A stretch of 64,000 bases of DNA, taken from NCBI RefSeq assembly GCF_030409555.1, contig NZ_JAUFPU010000008.1, forward strand, positions 1 to 64,000. Reading direction: 5' to 3'. Both the position numbers and the translations under genes were made by a program. The notes beneath the pieces are model-generated. The model was not told the origin of the DNA, searched no databases, and saw only the letters and a list, made by a program, of their open reading frames with translations. This stretch comes from Chitinimonas viridis (GTDB lineage: Bacteria > Pseudomonadota > Gammaproteobacteria > Burkholderiales > Chitinimonadaceae). Each line of letters opens with the position of its first letter. Position 1 is the first letter of the stretch. Of this stretch, positions 1 through 9,266 are shown in pieces.

Positions 1-20
1 CCGCCAGGCTCCCCTTGAAA

Positions 21-50
21 GCCCCAGACTCAGCAGAGTCTGGGGCTTTT
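21..50 (+). terminator. Intrinsic terminator of a gene left of the window
   Basis: A perfect 10-bp stem (gccccagact / agtctggggc) with a 6-nt loop is followed by TTTT, then a second short T run. No gene inside the window ends before it on the plus strand, so it probably closes a gene upstream of base 1. Confidence 0.75.
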
Positions 51-258
51 GCTTTGCGGGTTTGGGTTTGGGGATGGAAGCTGCGTAGGCAGCGGCAAAT
101 GCAATCCGCGCTGTACTTGCTATGCTTTGTGAGTCAAGGGCGTTGCATGTGTGGCGCTGGCGGCGTTACTGGCGGGGATGGGTTATCTCTGTTTGAGCGG
201 TTATGCCATGTCGCCAGGCAAGGGGTGTGGCCCGCCTATCTGTACCGACAAGGAGACC

Positions 259-996
259 ATGATGGGTTTGATCCGGTATGGGCTGTTACTGAGCCTAGTG
301 GCGCCTGCGATGGCAGAGGAGGCCTTGAAGGCTTACAACACCTATCAGTCACAGCCTTTTGTGGTGGGGCAAGGTGGCCTGGCAGCGGATGTGGTGTCTT
401 ACCTGAATGGCAAGCTGAAGGGGAAGTACCAGTTCACGCTCAGTACCGTGCCGCGTGAGCGCCTGAATAGTACGGTGATCAATGACCCTAAGTTCAAAGG
501 GGTGGTGTTGTTCATGAGCCCGCAATTTGTGGGGGATGCGGACAAGACACGCTTCAGATGGTCTGCCGTACTGATGGAAGATGCCAACGGAGTACTCTCG
601 CATCCTGCTAAGAAGATTGAATACGTCAATCCGGATACGCTGAAGGGTAAGCGCTTTGCCGGCATACTGGGTAACAAGTACGCCGGTCTGGAGGAGCGCT
701 TCGGCAAGGATATCTATCGCGATGACGTAGCTACCGAACTGGCCAACCTGCAAAAGGTTGCCTCTGGGCGCTCGGATGTAACCATCATGTCGCAGTCCAT
801 TTACCGCTACCTCATCAAACACAATGGACTTGATGGCAAACTGCATGTTTCTGCTACGCCGCACATCAGTTTTAGCCGGCATATCTTTGCAGCCAAGGCT
901 GAAGACAAGCTGGTGACTGCGCTGGACGAAGTCATGGCCGCGAGCAAAACAGACCCGGCTTGGAAGGCGCTATTGGCTAAGTACAGCCTCAACTGA
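259..996 (+). CDS. Periplasmic solute-binding protein, SBP_bac_3-like, orphan
   Basis: Predicted exported protein of about 245 residues resembling the amino-acid-type solute-binding proteins (family 3) of ABC systems. The open frame extends up to position 151, but an AGGAG at 251-255 precedes two adjacent ATGs at 259 and 262, and the sequence from there is a clean signal peptide (MGLIRYGLLLSLVAPAMA before EE). The ATG at 262 has the better spacing. The body has the two-lobe style of the family (a GKRFAGILGNKY segment where lobe 2 usually starts). No permease or ATPase gene lies next to it, so it may act as a sensor or feed a distant transporter. The family call is moderate and the ligand is unknown. 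Confidence 0.75.
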   Translation: MMGLIRYGLLLSLVAPAMAEEALKAYNTYQSQPFVVGQGGLAADVVSYLNGKLKGKYQFTLSTVPRERLNSTVINDPKFKGVVLFMSPQFVGDADKTRFRWSAVLMEDANGVLSHPAKKIEYVNPDTLKGKRFAGILGNKYAGLEERFGKDIYRDDVATELANLQKVASGRSDVTIMSQSIYRYLIKHNGLDGKLHVSATPHISFSRHIFAAKAEDKLVTALDEVMAASKTDPAWKALLAKYSLN

Positions 997-1205
997 CTGA
1001 GTGGCCGTATGCGGGTGCTGGATCCAAAGGAAGGCAATGATGTTCAGGGTCGAGGCTCAAGCGTTTGCTGCGGGCTGTGCCCAAGCAGCTGGAGGGTAGT
1101 TAACGAGGTGACTTGGGCCCATATCCTGCTAGGCCAATCGCCATACCACGCTGCGCTGCTTGGCTGATTGCGGGAGGGGACGACGGCCTCTCGATTTGGG
1201 CGTGC

Positions 1206-2384
1206 TTAGACTTGCTCGATACAGTGCTTGAGCTGTTGCAGGGATAGCCGCGATTCCCGTTCCACCCGCCGTCGTGCAATCAGGTAGTTGTACAGCCGCC
1301 AACCGAGGCCTGGCAGTCGGTAGTCCAGTTTGCGTTCAAATACGGTGCGAGTAGGGTCGCCATGAACTGGTGAGCAGTCATAAGCCAGATGCAGCGTCAA
1401 GCCATGGTCACCTTGGGCCTCGGCAGACCAATGCTCGCCAGGCTGGTGAGCGATTACCTGCCAGTTGAGTTTGCCTCGTCGGCCGCCGGCATGGATGTCC
1501 TCATTGAAATGACAGCCAGCGGCTAAGGGTCCTGGTGCCGCATATACCGCCAGCGAGGACGGGTGCCATTGCGGCCATGCCGTGGCCGTCGAGGCATAGT
1601 TGAGCACCGCCATGGGCGAGGCCGCGACATCGATGGTGTGTCGCATCCGAGTCAGGTCTGGCACGATCGCCGCGCCATGTTGGTCTTCACGGTAGAGACT
1701 ACCATAGAGCCAATCCATCAAGGGAAACACGATATTCAGGTTGTGATCGCGCATCAGCCCGTGGCGATGGTGTAGTGCGTGCAGTTGACGCATTGTGCGG
1801 ATGCCAGGCAGGCGGGCCAGCGCATGGCTATCGGGCAGATGCTCACAAGCATGGGCAAACTCATAGAGCAGATAGCTACCCATCAGCATGCCTGCGAACA
1901 AGGCTGCAAAATTGGCGCTGAGAGCTTGCAGCAGTGCCCAGGCCGGTAGGGCCAGACCGGCACTGACCAGCACGATCAGCCAGGGTGGGAACAGGATCAC
2001 TCGCCAGTCATGTGGGCCGTCGGGCTGCATTGCATGCTCAGCAAAGAAACTGTGGTGGTCGCCGGTATGGCGTTTGTAGAAGAGCCTGCCTAGCCGTGTC
2101 TTGTGGTGACCAAGGCGGCGGTGGATGGTGTATTCGCCCCAGTTGGCGAGCAGCAGTGCCATGGGCAGTGCCAGCCAATCTAGTAGTCGCAGCGGCCCAT
2201 CAATACGACTCCAGAAGAAAGCCATGCACGCCAGGCCATAGGCGAGCACGAAGCCGCCATGCAGCCAAGGGTTGTAGTGTGGCGAAATGGTTGCCCGATA
2301 CCGCGCACGGAAGTCGGCTACATCATGATCGAGGTGGCTGGGATAGATTGCGCTGGCTGATGGCTGCGGAAGCATTGCTGGCAT
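1206..2384 (-). CDS. Fatty acid hydroxylase/sterol desaturase-type membrane protein fused to an SRPBCC domain
   Basis: A protein of 392 residues. The first two thirds contain hydrophobic segments and the histidine clusters of the fatty acid hydroxylase superfamily: HRRLGH at 88-93, HTGDHH at 106-111, a His pair around 178-182, and LHALHH at 201-206 with a further His at 214. These normally hold a di-iron centre that hydroxylates or desaturates a lipid. The C-terminal third, about 245-392, has no histidine box. It reads like an SRPBCC lipid/aromatic-binding fold (AAGCHFNED, then TRTVFERKLDYRLPG), but this second assignment is tentative. It is transcribed away from the LysR gene 75 nt away, which is the likely regulator. 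The substrate is unknown. Confidence 0.8.
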   Translation of the reverse strand: MPAMLPQPSASAIYPSHLDHDVADFRARYRATISPHYNPWLHGGFVLAYGLACMAFFWSRIDGPLRLLDWLALPMALLLANWGEYTIHRRLGHHKTRLGRLFYKRHTGDHHSFFAEHAMQPDGPHDWRVILFPPWLIVLVSAGLALPAWALLQALSANFAALFAGMLMGSYLLYEFAHACEHLPDSHALARLPGIRTMRQLHALHHRHGLMRDHNLNIVFPLMDWLYGSLYREDQHGAAIVPDLTRMRHTIDVAASPMAVLNYASTATAWPQWHPSSLAVYAAPGPLAAGCHFNEDIHAGGRRGKLNWQVIAHQPGEHWSAEAQGDHGLTLHLAYDCSPVHGDPTRTVFERKLDYRLPGLGWRLYNYLIARRRVERESRLSLQQLKHCIEQV

Positions 2385-2448
2385 CCTTTGGTGTGATGAT
2401 GCCTAGACTAGCTGCGGTAAGATTATCTTTCTAATGGATATTCGTGCC

Positions 2449-2454
2449 TATAAT
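2449..2454 (+). promoter_or_regulatory. Consensus -10 hexamer immediately before the LysR gene
   Basis: A perfect TATAAT lies only 5 nt before the ATG of the LysR gene. No convincing -35 hexamer is seen at 17 nt, and there is no Shine-Dalgarno sequence between it and the ATG. If used, transcription would start at or just inside the start codon. The 75-nt gap also has to hold the promoter of the divergent hydroxylase gene. Confidence 0.4.
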
Positions 2455-2459
2455 TATTC

Positions 2460-3392
2460 ATGAACGTGAAATTGCATCAGCTGGATTTGAACCTGCTCCG
2501 TGTGTTTGATGCACTGGTGTTAGAGCGTAACCTGACACGCGCGGCGCTGCGGCTGCACATGAGCCAGCCTGCGGTCAGCAATGCCTTGGCACGGTTACGC
2601 CTGCAGCTGGGGGAGCCGTTGTTCGTGCGCACCGCCCGTGGCATGACACCGACGCTCACCGCCCAGTCGCTGCATGGGCCTATAAGTGCGGCGCTGAAGC
2701 TGCTGCAGGACAGCCTGGCTCCGCCGCCCGCTTTCGACCCTGCCAAGGCCAAACAGGGTTTTGCGCTGTCCATGAATGACTATGCCCAGTTCGCCTTGCT
2801 ACCGCGCTTGTGGGCGCGCGTTCGTACCCTGGCGCCAGGTGTGCGCCTGGGGGTGCAGCCTGATGTGGCTGATGAGTTGCCGGTGCGTCTGGCCGCGGGC
2901 AACTTGGATCTGGCAATTGATTACCTGCATTTTGATGAGCCCGAGCTGGCTTATGTGCCCTTGCTTGAGGAGCAGCTGGTGGTGATCGCCCGGCGAGATC
3001 ACCCTACACTGGCAAGTGCTAGTCTGGATATGGCCGCTTACGAGGCTGCCGAGCATGTGACGATACCCGCCAGGGCTGGCCGTGGTTCGCCGCTGGAAAT
3101 CGTGCTGGGATCGGCCAAGGTCCGACGCCGCGTGGCACTCCATGTTCCCTTTTACATGAGCATACCGGCCGTGGTGGCGGACTCCGAATTGCTGGGTACC
3201 ATGCCGTTACGCTTGGCTCAGCATTTCGCCACCTACCTGCCGATTACGTTACATCCCCTACCTATGGTCGTGCCGCCAGTGCAGGTCAGCCTGATCTGGC
3301 ACCGGAGCCGAGAGGCGGATAGCGGCCTGCGCTGGCTGCGTAGGCAGGTCACCGAAACGGTTGCGGTATTGGTTGAGGAGAGGGGCGAGTGA
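2460..3392 (+). CDS. LysR-family transcriptional regulator
   Basis: A protein of 310 residues, normal length for the family. The N-terminus is the classical LysR winged helix-turn-helix (LDLNLLRVFDALV, then AALRLHMSQPAVSNALARLR and GEPLFVR, about residues 8-55). Residues from about 90 onward form the periplasmic-binding-protein-like effector domain. It is divergent from the hydroxylase/SRPBCC gene, the usual arrangement for a LysR protein and its target. The ATG has no Shine-Dalgarno sequence; a GTG two codons later is an alternative start. The effector molecule cannot be deduced. Confidence 0.93.
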   Translation: MNVKLHQLDLNLLRVFDALVLERNLTRAALRLHMSQPAVSNALARLRLQLGEPLFVRTARGMTPTLTAQSLHGPISAALKLLQDSLAPPPAFDPAKAKQGFALSMNDYAQFALLPRLWARVRTLAPGVRLGVQPDVADELPVRLAAGNLDLAIDYLHFDEPELAYVPLLEEQLVVIARRDHPTLASASLDMAAYEAAEHVTIPARAGRGSPLEIVLGSAKVRRRVALHVPFYMSIPAVVADSELLGTMPLRLAQHFATYLPITLHPLPMVVPPVQVSLIWHRSREADSGLRWLRRQVTETVAVLVEERGE

Positions 3393-3511
3393 CGCGGGTA
3401 GTCGGTGGATCGAGCCTGTATTGTCCCCCAGGCACCGGCCGACCAGGAGACAAGGTGATAGTTCGTGACGGCATGGCAGAGGGTAAGCGCCACGCGAGGA
3501 GTGGGAACGGC

Positions 3512-3910
3512 ATGACATTGCGGGATAACAAGTCAGGGCGGGCTAGCAATACGATGCTGAACAAACGTGCAGGCCAGGCGTTCCGCCTCCTGGGCATACT
3601 TGGTGCGCTGCTCATCGGGCTGGGCCTTGCGGTTTTTTGGGCCATGCCTTCATGGCAATACTCGCAATCCGGAAAGGCGGCCCTTGCGGTGGCCCTGATT
3701 GGCGTCGATATCAGCCTGTTTCTGGTAGCCCATGCCATCACTAGCAACAAGGCCTGGGGACGGTATGTCGGCATTGGCTATAGTATCTTGATACTTCCCT
3801 TGTTCCCTATCGGTAGCTTGGTGGGTGGCTATTTACTTGTGCTGCTGCTTACCGGTTGGCTTAAGTCCGAGTCTGAGCCGGGAGATAGTGAAGATCGGCG
3901 ACGCAAATGA
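3512..3910 (+). CDS. Small membrane protein of unknown function
   Basis: Not recognised. About 132 residues with four probable membrane segments ([52 protein letters not shown] and LVGGYLLVLLLTGW) and a charged, hydrophilic C-terminus (KSESEPGDSEDRRRK). The reading frame is open from 3389. The ATG at 3512 follows AGGAG at 3497-3501 with a 10-nt gap. An ATG at 3554, directly before the first membrane segment, is an equally possible start. It lies just after the LysR gene and before an A+T-rich islet. An antisense ORF at 3349-3774 shows no protein features and is considered a shadow. Confidence 0.6.
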   Translation: MTLRDNKSGRASNTMLNKRAGQAFRLLGILGALLIGLGLAVFWAMPSWQYSQSGKAALAVALIGVDISLFLVAHAITSNKAWGRYVGIGYSILILPLFPIGSLVGGYLLVLLLTGWLKSESEPGDSEDRRRK

Positions 3911-3985
3911 GTGTACGTGATTGGCAGGGAGAACGGACTTTGCCGAATCACATGAGGCAATGAATAAAAGCTGGTCGGAGGATCA

Positions 3986-4372
3986 ATGACATTGTGTCGA
4001 TTTTCATTTGCACGATGCTTTTCGCCCCCAACATTTATTATGTGGGGATTTTCTTTTCTGATTTTGACTTTGTTCATACTAAGCTATTTGGATCCATTAT
4101 TGGTCGATGGCTTGGTTGAGAGATTTGGATTTGTGGGTGTGTTAGTAGAGAACCCATTCGTTAGTGCGCTCCATTTGGGGGCGTTTGTGGCTATCCCGAT
4201 TTCTTTGGGGTTTTCCAAAGGTGAGCGTGATCCATACATCACATATTTGGGTGGCATGATGTTCGGCATGGGGATGTGCTCATCGCTATTTTTTAATATT
4301 GCCCTCGGTATGGCGTTGGTGTTGCCATCTGCTCATATAATCAAAGAGTTCGGAATGTCATGGGACGATTAA
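3986..4372 (+). CDS. Small membrane protein of unknown function in an A+T-rich islet
   Basis: Not recognised. A protein of 128 residues with a strong ribosome binding site (GGAGGAT at 3977-3983) and at least three hydrophobic stretches (FIMWGFSFLILTLFILSYL, HLGAFVAIPISLGF and a Gly/Met-rich GGMMFGMGMCSSLFFNIALGMALVL). Base composition is clearly A+T-richer than the neighbouring LysR and PI-PLC genes, suggesting recent acquisition. The 3' end overlaps the start of a 49-codon ORF by 13 nt. Expression looks likely from the ribosome binding site; the role is unknown. Confidence 0.65.
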   Translation: MTLCRFSFARCFSPPTFIMWGFSFLILTLFILSYLDPLLVDGLVERFGFVGVLVENPFVSALHLGAFVAIPISLGFSKGERDPYITYLGGMMFGMGMCSSLFFNIALGMALVLPSAHIIKEFGMSWDD

Positions 4373-4509
4373 AAGTGCTGTGTGGCACTGTTGGCGTTTC
4401 TAAACCCTCCGTTGCGGCTCTTTGTGCGGTTGCACTTAGATTCTGTAACGGTTTGATTGCGCTTGCGATAGCAACGATAGAAGGTGATGCGAGAGGAGTG
4501 GTGGGGTGA
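4360..4509 (+). CDS. Possible 49-residue hydrophobic peptide overlapping both neighbours
   Basis: An ATG-initiated ORF of 49 codons starts 13 nt before the end of the 128-residue membrane protein gene and ends with its TGA inside the start region of the next gene (GTG at 4506, TGA at 4507-4509). The peptide has a short basic N-terminus (MGRLKVL), then a hydrophobic helix (about residues 17-40, LIALAIATI at the end) and three Cys. There is no good ribosome binding site of its own, so it could only be expressed by translational coupling. The double overlap is suggestive but may be chance. Confidence 0.35.
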   Translation: MGRLKVLCGTVGVSKPSVAALCAVALRFCNGLIALAIATIEGDARGVVG

Positions 4510-4847
4510 GATTAATCATTAGTTCGTTAATAGTGGCGATGGGTCTATTGTTTGCGACGTATGTTCGGATTCACTATGCATATCATCCATTTGTGTCTTG
4601 GGTGTATTCTTTGGGTTTTCTTTTCATTTATTTGGTGTGGGCGGCTCAGAACTTGTTGGTGTCAAATAAAAAGAGAAAGTTGAGCGGTAGGGTGAGGTGG
4701 TTGGCGGATGTTAGGGAGGCTTTTTTTCAGTATCCTGCTTGGCAACGAAAGTGTGCGATTTTCGTTATTGCCATAACTTGCGTTGCTTGCCTTTATTTTT
4801 TTATTGACCCTGTTGTTCAGCGGGAATTTAGAATAGGTGTGCAATAG
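4506..4847 (+). CDS. Small membrane protein of unknown function (GTG start)
   Basis: Not recognised. A protein of 113 residues initiated by GTG with a good AGGAG at 4494-4498 and 7-nt spacing. It has two hydrophobic stretches at the N-terminus (LIISSLIVAMGLLFATYV and a Trp/Phe-rich WVYSLGFLFIYLVWAAQNLL), a basic middle (SNKKRKLSGRVRW) and a third membrane helix near residues 83-100 (CAIFVIAITCVACLYFFI). It shares the low G+C content of the upstream islet genes and lies upstream of a decayed transposase. No domain suggests a function. Confidence 0.6.
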   Translation: MRLIISSLIVAMGLLFATYVRIHYAYHPFVSWVYSLGFLFIYLVWAAQNLLVSNKKRKLSGRVRWLADVREAFFQYPAWQRKCAIFVIAITCVACLYFFIDPVVQREFRIGVQ

Positions 4848-5338
4848 ATAAGGTTGTTGTGGGGAGGGGGCTGTTACACAGGTCGCGAAGTCGGATTGTT
4901 GTTTCAGTCAGTAGCCACTGTGGCATAGCTCTTCCGCCAAACCCAGCCAGTCACTCAGAAATTTTTGCCACTGATGCCTATTCGTTGGTTTGACCTTCTT
5001 TTGCACGATAGCCTTGTCTACTCTGATTGCATGTACGCACAAAAGGATAAGTGCTTCACATCTACCGTGTAAGGGCAATCTGCCCTTTGTGGACGGGCTG
5101 TTTTCGAGCATGCGTCCCGCAAGCGCCCATTGAACGACTCGATATAGGCGCTCTGGCTCGCAGCCCAATTTGTGCCAAGCGAGCAAGGCTGGGGCTTCCT
5201 GTCTGATCTAAGTATTTCCCTATCGAAAATCCAATCTCCATAATTTATCCACAATCTCTCCCTAATCTGCCGCCGTCAGCCGCAGTCGTGGCTGGTGCAA
5301 TGCGACGTCATAAAGACACACAGACAAAGGAGAGAACA
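4848..5338. other. Gap with transposase debris and leader of the PI-PLC gene
   Basis: This 490-nt stretch holds no intact gene. Its centre carries the IS3-type remnant listed separately. The segment 4908-5000 is open on the minus strand with a soluble-looking C-terminal-like peptide (HQWQKFLSDWLGLAEELC) of unknown origin. The last 130 nt before 5339 are A+T-rich around 5220-5260 and probably contain the promoter of the secreted PI-PLC gene, but no clear hexamer pair was found. Confidence 0.5.
5018..5254 (-). pseudogene. Remnant of an IS3-family transposase (DDE integrase core)
   Basis: On the minus strand the peptide AYIESFNGRLRDACS, encoded at about 5149-5105, matches the conserved block around the catalytic Glu of IS3-group transposases (typically AFIESFNGxLRDECL). 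Both the upstream part with the first two Asp residues and the downstream part are missing or unrecognisable, and the open frame is only 78 codons. No terminal inverted repeats or target duplications are visible. It marks an old insertion beside the A+T-rich islet. Confidence 0.65.
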
Positions 5339-6934
5339 ATGAAGAGGAATCTGTTGCAACTGAGCCTGGCCGGCTTGATCGCGGTGGGGCTGGGCGGTGG
5401 CTCGGCCTGGGCTGATGGCATAGGTGATTTCCAGCAGAGCTGGAGCGGCAAGGCACTGTCGCTGCAGCGCTCGCTGGAGGTTTACACGCCCCTGGCGGAC
5501 AACAGCATGATGGGCACCCACAACAGCTTCAACTCCGCTGTTTATGAGGCGTGCGATCTCAAGGTGGGGTGCCGCTACCAGGACCCGCAGCAAAAACACT
5601 CGATCTACGACCAGTTGCGCATGGGGGCACGTTTTATCGAGATGGATGCGCACTGGACCACCAAGATGGAAAGCCTGATCAGCTACCCCAAGCGCTTGCT
5701 GTTGTGCCATAACGGCGGCAAGGGGGTGTGCAGTGTCAACGACAAATATCTGACCGAGGGCCTGGATGAGCTGAAGAATTGGCTCAACAGCAGTGACAGC
5801 GATAACCAGGTGGTGATTCTCTATATTGAGGATCATATGAATGGGCACCATCAGGATGCCTATAACCAGGTTAACCAGCGTATAGGCAACTGGGTCTACA
5901 CCAGCAATGGCTGCGCGGCGATACCGTCTAGCCTGACCAAGGCCCAGGTGATGGCGGCGGGCAAGAAGGTGTTGATCTTCAGCGGCAAGAGCTGCAGCAG
6001 CAACGGATCTTGGGCCAATATGGTCTACACCGGCCTGGGTGATGTTGGCCGTGTGTGGGAAGACAGGACCATTGTGGGCTCCTTGAACAGCTATGTCAGC
6101 GGCGGCAGTGTGGATCACCTCAATGCCAACGAAGTGAGCACGGCACTACGGGAGGGGGCCAATATCGTGGCGCTGGACAATATGGTGACCACCGATGGCC
6201 GCTTGGCCGCGGGCGTGTGGAGCTGGTCGGAGGGCGAGCCCAATAACAACGGCGGCAACCAAGACTGCGCGGTGCAATTTGGTAGTGGCCGCTGGGATGA
6301 CCGTGCCTGCAGCAACAGCTTGCCCTATGCCTGCCAGAACAGCACCGCCGGTTGGGTGGTGACCCGCGCCGCAGGCGCATTTGCCGGGGGTCAGGCTGCC
6401 TGCCTGGCCGAATATGGCAGTGGTGCGAATTTCCGGGTGCCTGCCAATGCGCTGGACAACCAGAAGCTGAAGCTTGCCAGGGTGGCTGCGGGCCATGAGG
6501 CAGTGTGGCTCAACCATGACGACCAGGTGGACGAAGGCGACTGGCGGGTCAATGGCCTCAGTGGCGCCAACCCGGCGGGCCTGGGCAGCGAAGTGCTAGT
6601 TGCGGCGGGTGGTCTGACGCTGCGGGCCAATCAATCCATCAGTACCCGTCGGCGCCAATTGGTGATGCAGGGCGATGGTAATCTGGTGTTGTATCGTCTG
6701 GATCGTGGCGTAGTGGTGGGCGATGCGCTGTGGGCCAGCTCAACCCAGGGCAGCGGCAACTATGCCGTGTTCCAGCACGACGGCAATCTGGTGGTGTACA
6801 GCAGCGCCAACAAGGCCAAATGGGATAGCAGTACTCACGGCAGTGGTACGCGGCTGGTGTTGCAGTCCGACGGCAACCTGGTGATCTATGACGGCGCTGG
6901 CAGGGCCAAGTGGGATAGCAAAACCAACCGCTGA
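5339..6934 (+). CDS. Secreted PI-PLC-like phosphodiesterase with C-type-lectin-like and bulb-lectin domains
   Basis: Exported protein of 531 residues. The chosen ATG follows AGGAG at 5328-5332 by 6 nt and gives a signal peptide ending around AWA. Residues about 45-290 resemble the phosphatidylinositol-specific phospholipase C X-domain barrel: GTHNSFN with H61, RFIEMDAHW, and LCHNGG with H124, the two His expected in catalysis. Residues about 290-340 carry C-type lectin hallmarks (WSWSEGEPNNN with EPN at 300-302, RWDD around W319, then LPYACQ), seemingly continuing to about 400. Residues about 425-530 are a bulb-type mannose-binding lectin with three QxDxNxVxY repeats at 444, 479 and 509. Predicted role: a secreted lipase or phosphodiesterase targeted to glycan surfaces. 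The substrate is inferred only. Confidence 0.85.
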   Translation: MKRNLLQLSLAGLIAVGLGGGSAWADGIGDFQQSWSGKALSLQRSLEVYTPLADNSMMGTHNSFNSAVYEACDLKVGCRYQDPQQKHSIYDQLRMGARFIEMDAHWTTKMESLISYPKRLLLCHNGGKGVCSVNDKYLTEGLDELKNWLNSSDSDNQVVILYIEDHMNGHHQDAYNQVNQRIGNWVYTSNGCAAIPSSLTKAQVMAAGKKVLIFSGKSCSSNGSWANMVYTGLGDVGRVWEDRTIVGSLNSYVSGGSVDHLNANEVSTALREGANIVALDNMVTTDGRLAAGVWSWSEGEPNNNGGNQDCAVQFGSGRWDDRACSNSLPYACQNSTAGWVVTRAAGAFAGGQAACLAEYGSGANFRVPANALDNQKLKLARVAAGHEAVWLNHDDQVDEGDWRVNGLSGANPAGLGSEVLVAAGGLTLRANQSISTRRRQLVMQGDGNLVLYRLDRGVVVGDALWASSTQGSGNYAVFQHDGNLVVYSSANKAKWDSSTHGSGTRLVLQSDGNLVIYDGAGRAKWDSKTNR

Positions 6935-6949
6935 CCGCGTGGTGCAACG

Positions 6950-6984
6950 ACAGCCCCTGTCTTTCTGGCAGGGGCTGTTTTTTT
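6950..6984 (+). terminator. Intrinsic terminator of the PI-PLC gene
   Basis: A 10-bp stem (acagcccctg / caggggctgt) with a 9-nt loop is followed directly by seven T. It lies 15 nt after the PI-PLC stop codon and before the convergent SDR gene. Confidence 0.9.
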
Positions 6985-7015
6985 GACTGCGGATTATTGG
7001 CCAGTGCTGCGACAG

Positions 7016-7762
7016 CTATCGGCCGCCGCTGACCTCGATAAAACTGCCGGTGGTGTAGGAGGCAGCGTCGGATAGCAGCCAGAGTATGGCCTCGGCCACC
7101 TCGGTGGCCTGGCCGCCACGCTGCATGGGGATCTGCGGGGTAAGCCGATCCACCCGGCCTGGCTCGCCGCCATCGGCATGCATGTCGGTATAGATAAAAC
7201 CAGGGCGCACGGCATTGACACGTATGCCCTCGGCGGCGACCTCCCGTGCCAGGCCCAATGTCAGGGTGTTGATTGCCCCCTTGCTGGCTGCGTAGTCTAT
7301 GTATTCGTTGGCCGAACCCAAGCGGGCTGCTGCAGACGATACATTGACGATGGCGCCACCCTTGCCACCGTGGCGAGTGGACAGGCGTTTGACTGCCTCC
7401 CGCGCGCACAACAGGCTGCCGATGACATTGGTGGCAAAGACCCGCTGCAGACGGTCTGCCCCCATCTGGTCCAGCCGCATCTGGGTTTCCAGCCTGGCGG
7501 CGTTGTTGACCAGACCGCGCAAGGGCCCCAGCATCTGTTCTGCCTGCTGGAACAGACGCAGCACATCGGCCTCTTGTGCGATATCGGCCTGGATGGCTTG
7601 TGCCTCGCCCCCTGCGGCACGTATCTGCGCAACAAGCGCTTCGGCCGTTGCCTGCTGGCGCAGGTAGTTCACCGCTATGGCATAGCCGTGGCGAGCGGCC
7701 AGCAAGGCGGTGGCTGCGCCTATGCCCCGGCTGGCGCCGGTGATGATGACGGTTTGGCCCAT
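7016..7762 (-). CDS. SDR-family NAD(P)-dependent oxidoreductase
   Basis: A classical short-chain dehydrogenase of 248 residues. The N-terminal Rossmann motif TGASRGIG begins near residue 8. The NNAA motif is near 86-89, and the catalytic set is complete: Asn112, Ser142 (NVSSAA), Tyr157 and Lys161 (YAASK). The C-terminus ends in the common TGSFIEVSGGR. The frame extends to 7789, but the ATG at 7762 is preceded by AAGGA and begins directly at MGQTVIITGAS. An intrinsic terminator separates it from serS upstream, so it has its own promoter. The sequence resembles sugar-dehydrogenase/FabG-like SDRs; the substrate is not predictable. Confidence 0.92.
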   Translation of the reverse strand: MGQTVIITGASRGIGAATALLAARHGYAIAVNYLRQQATAEALVAQIRAAGGEAQAIQADIAQEADVLRLFQQAEQMLGPLRGLVNNAARLETQMRLDQMGADRLQRVFATNVIGSLLCAREAVKRLSTRHGGKGGAIVNVSSAAARLGSANEYIDYAASKGAINTLTLGLAREVAAEGIRVNAVRPGFIYTDMHADGGEPGRVDRLTPQIPMQRGGQATEVAEAILWLLSDAASYTTGSFIEVSGGR

Positions 7763-7790
7763 GCGATTCCTTGTTGTCAGCGCAGGCATG

Positions 7791-7812
7791 AAAAACGGCC
7801 CCGCAGGGCCGT
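7791..7812 (-). terminator. Intrinsic terminator of serS
   Basis: Read on the minus strand, a 7-bp G+C-rich stem (acggccc / gggccgt) with a 4-nt loop is followed by a run of five T (AAAAA at 7791-7795 on the plus strand). It starts 14 nt after the serS stop codon. Confidence 0.85.
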
Positions 7813-7826
7813 TGGTCTTGGCTGTA

Positions 7827-9167
<1,341 letters not shown>

Positions 9168-9266
9168 CTAACCGCCAGCGCGCCGGGCATGAATGATTTT
9201 CAACGCTTTACATGGCCGGACGGCCAGAAAGACAGGACAGCGTGGCATCTGGCATACGCCAGGCGC

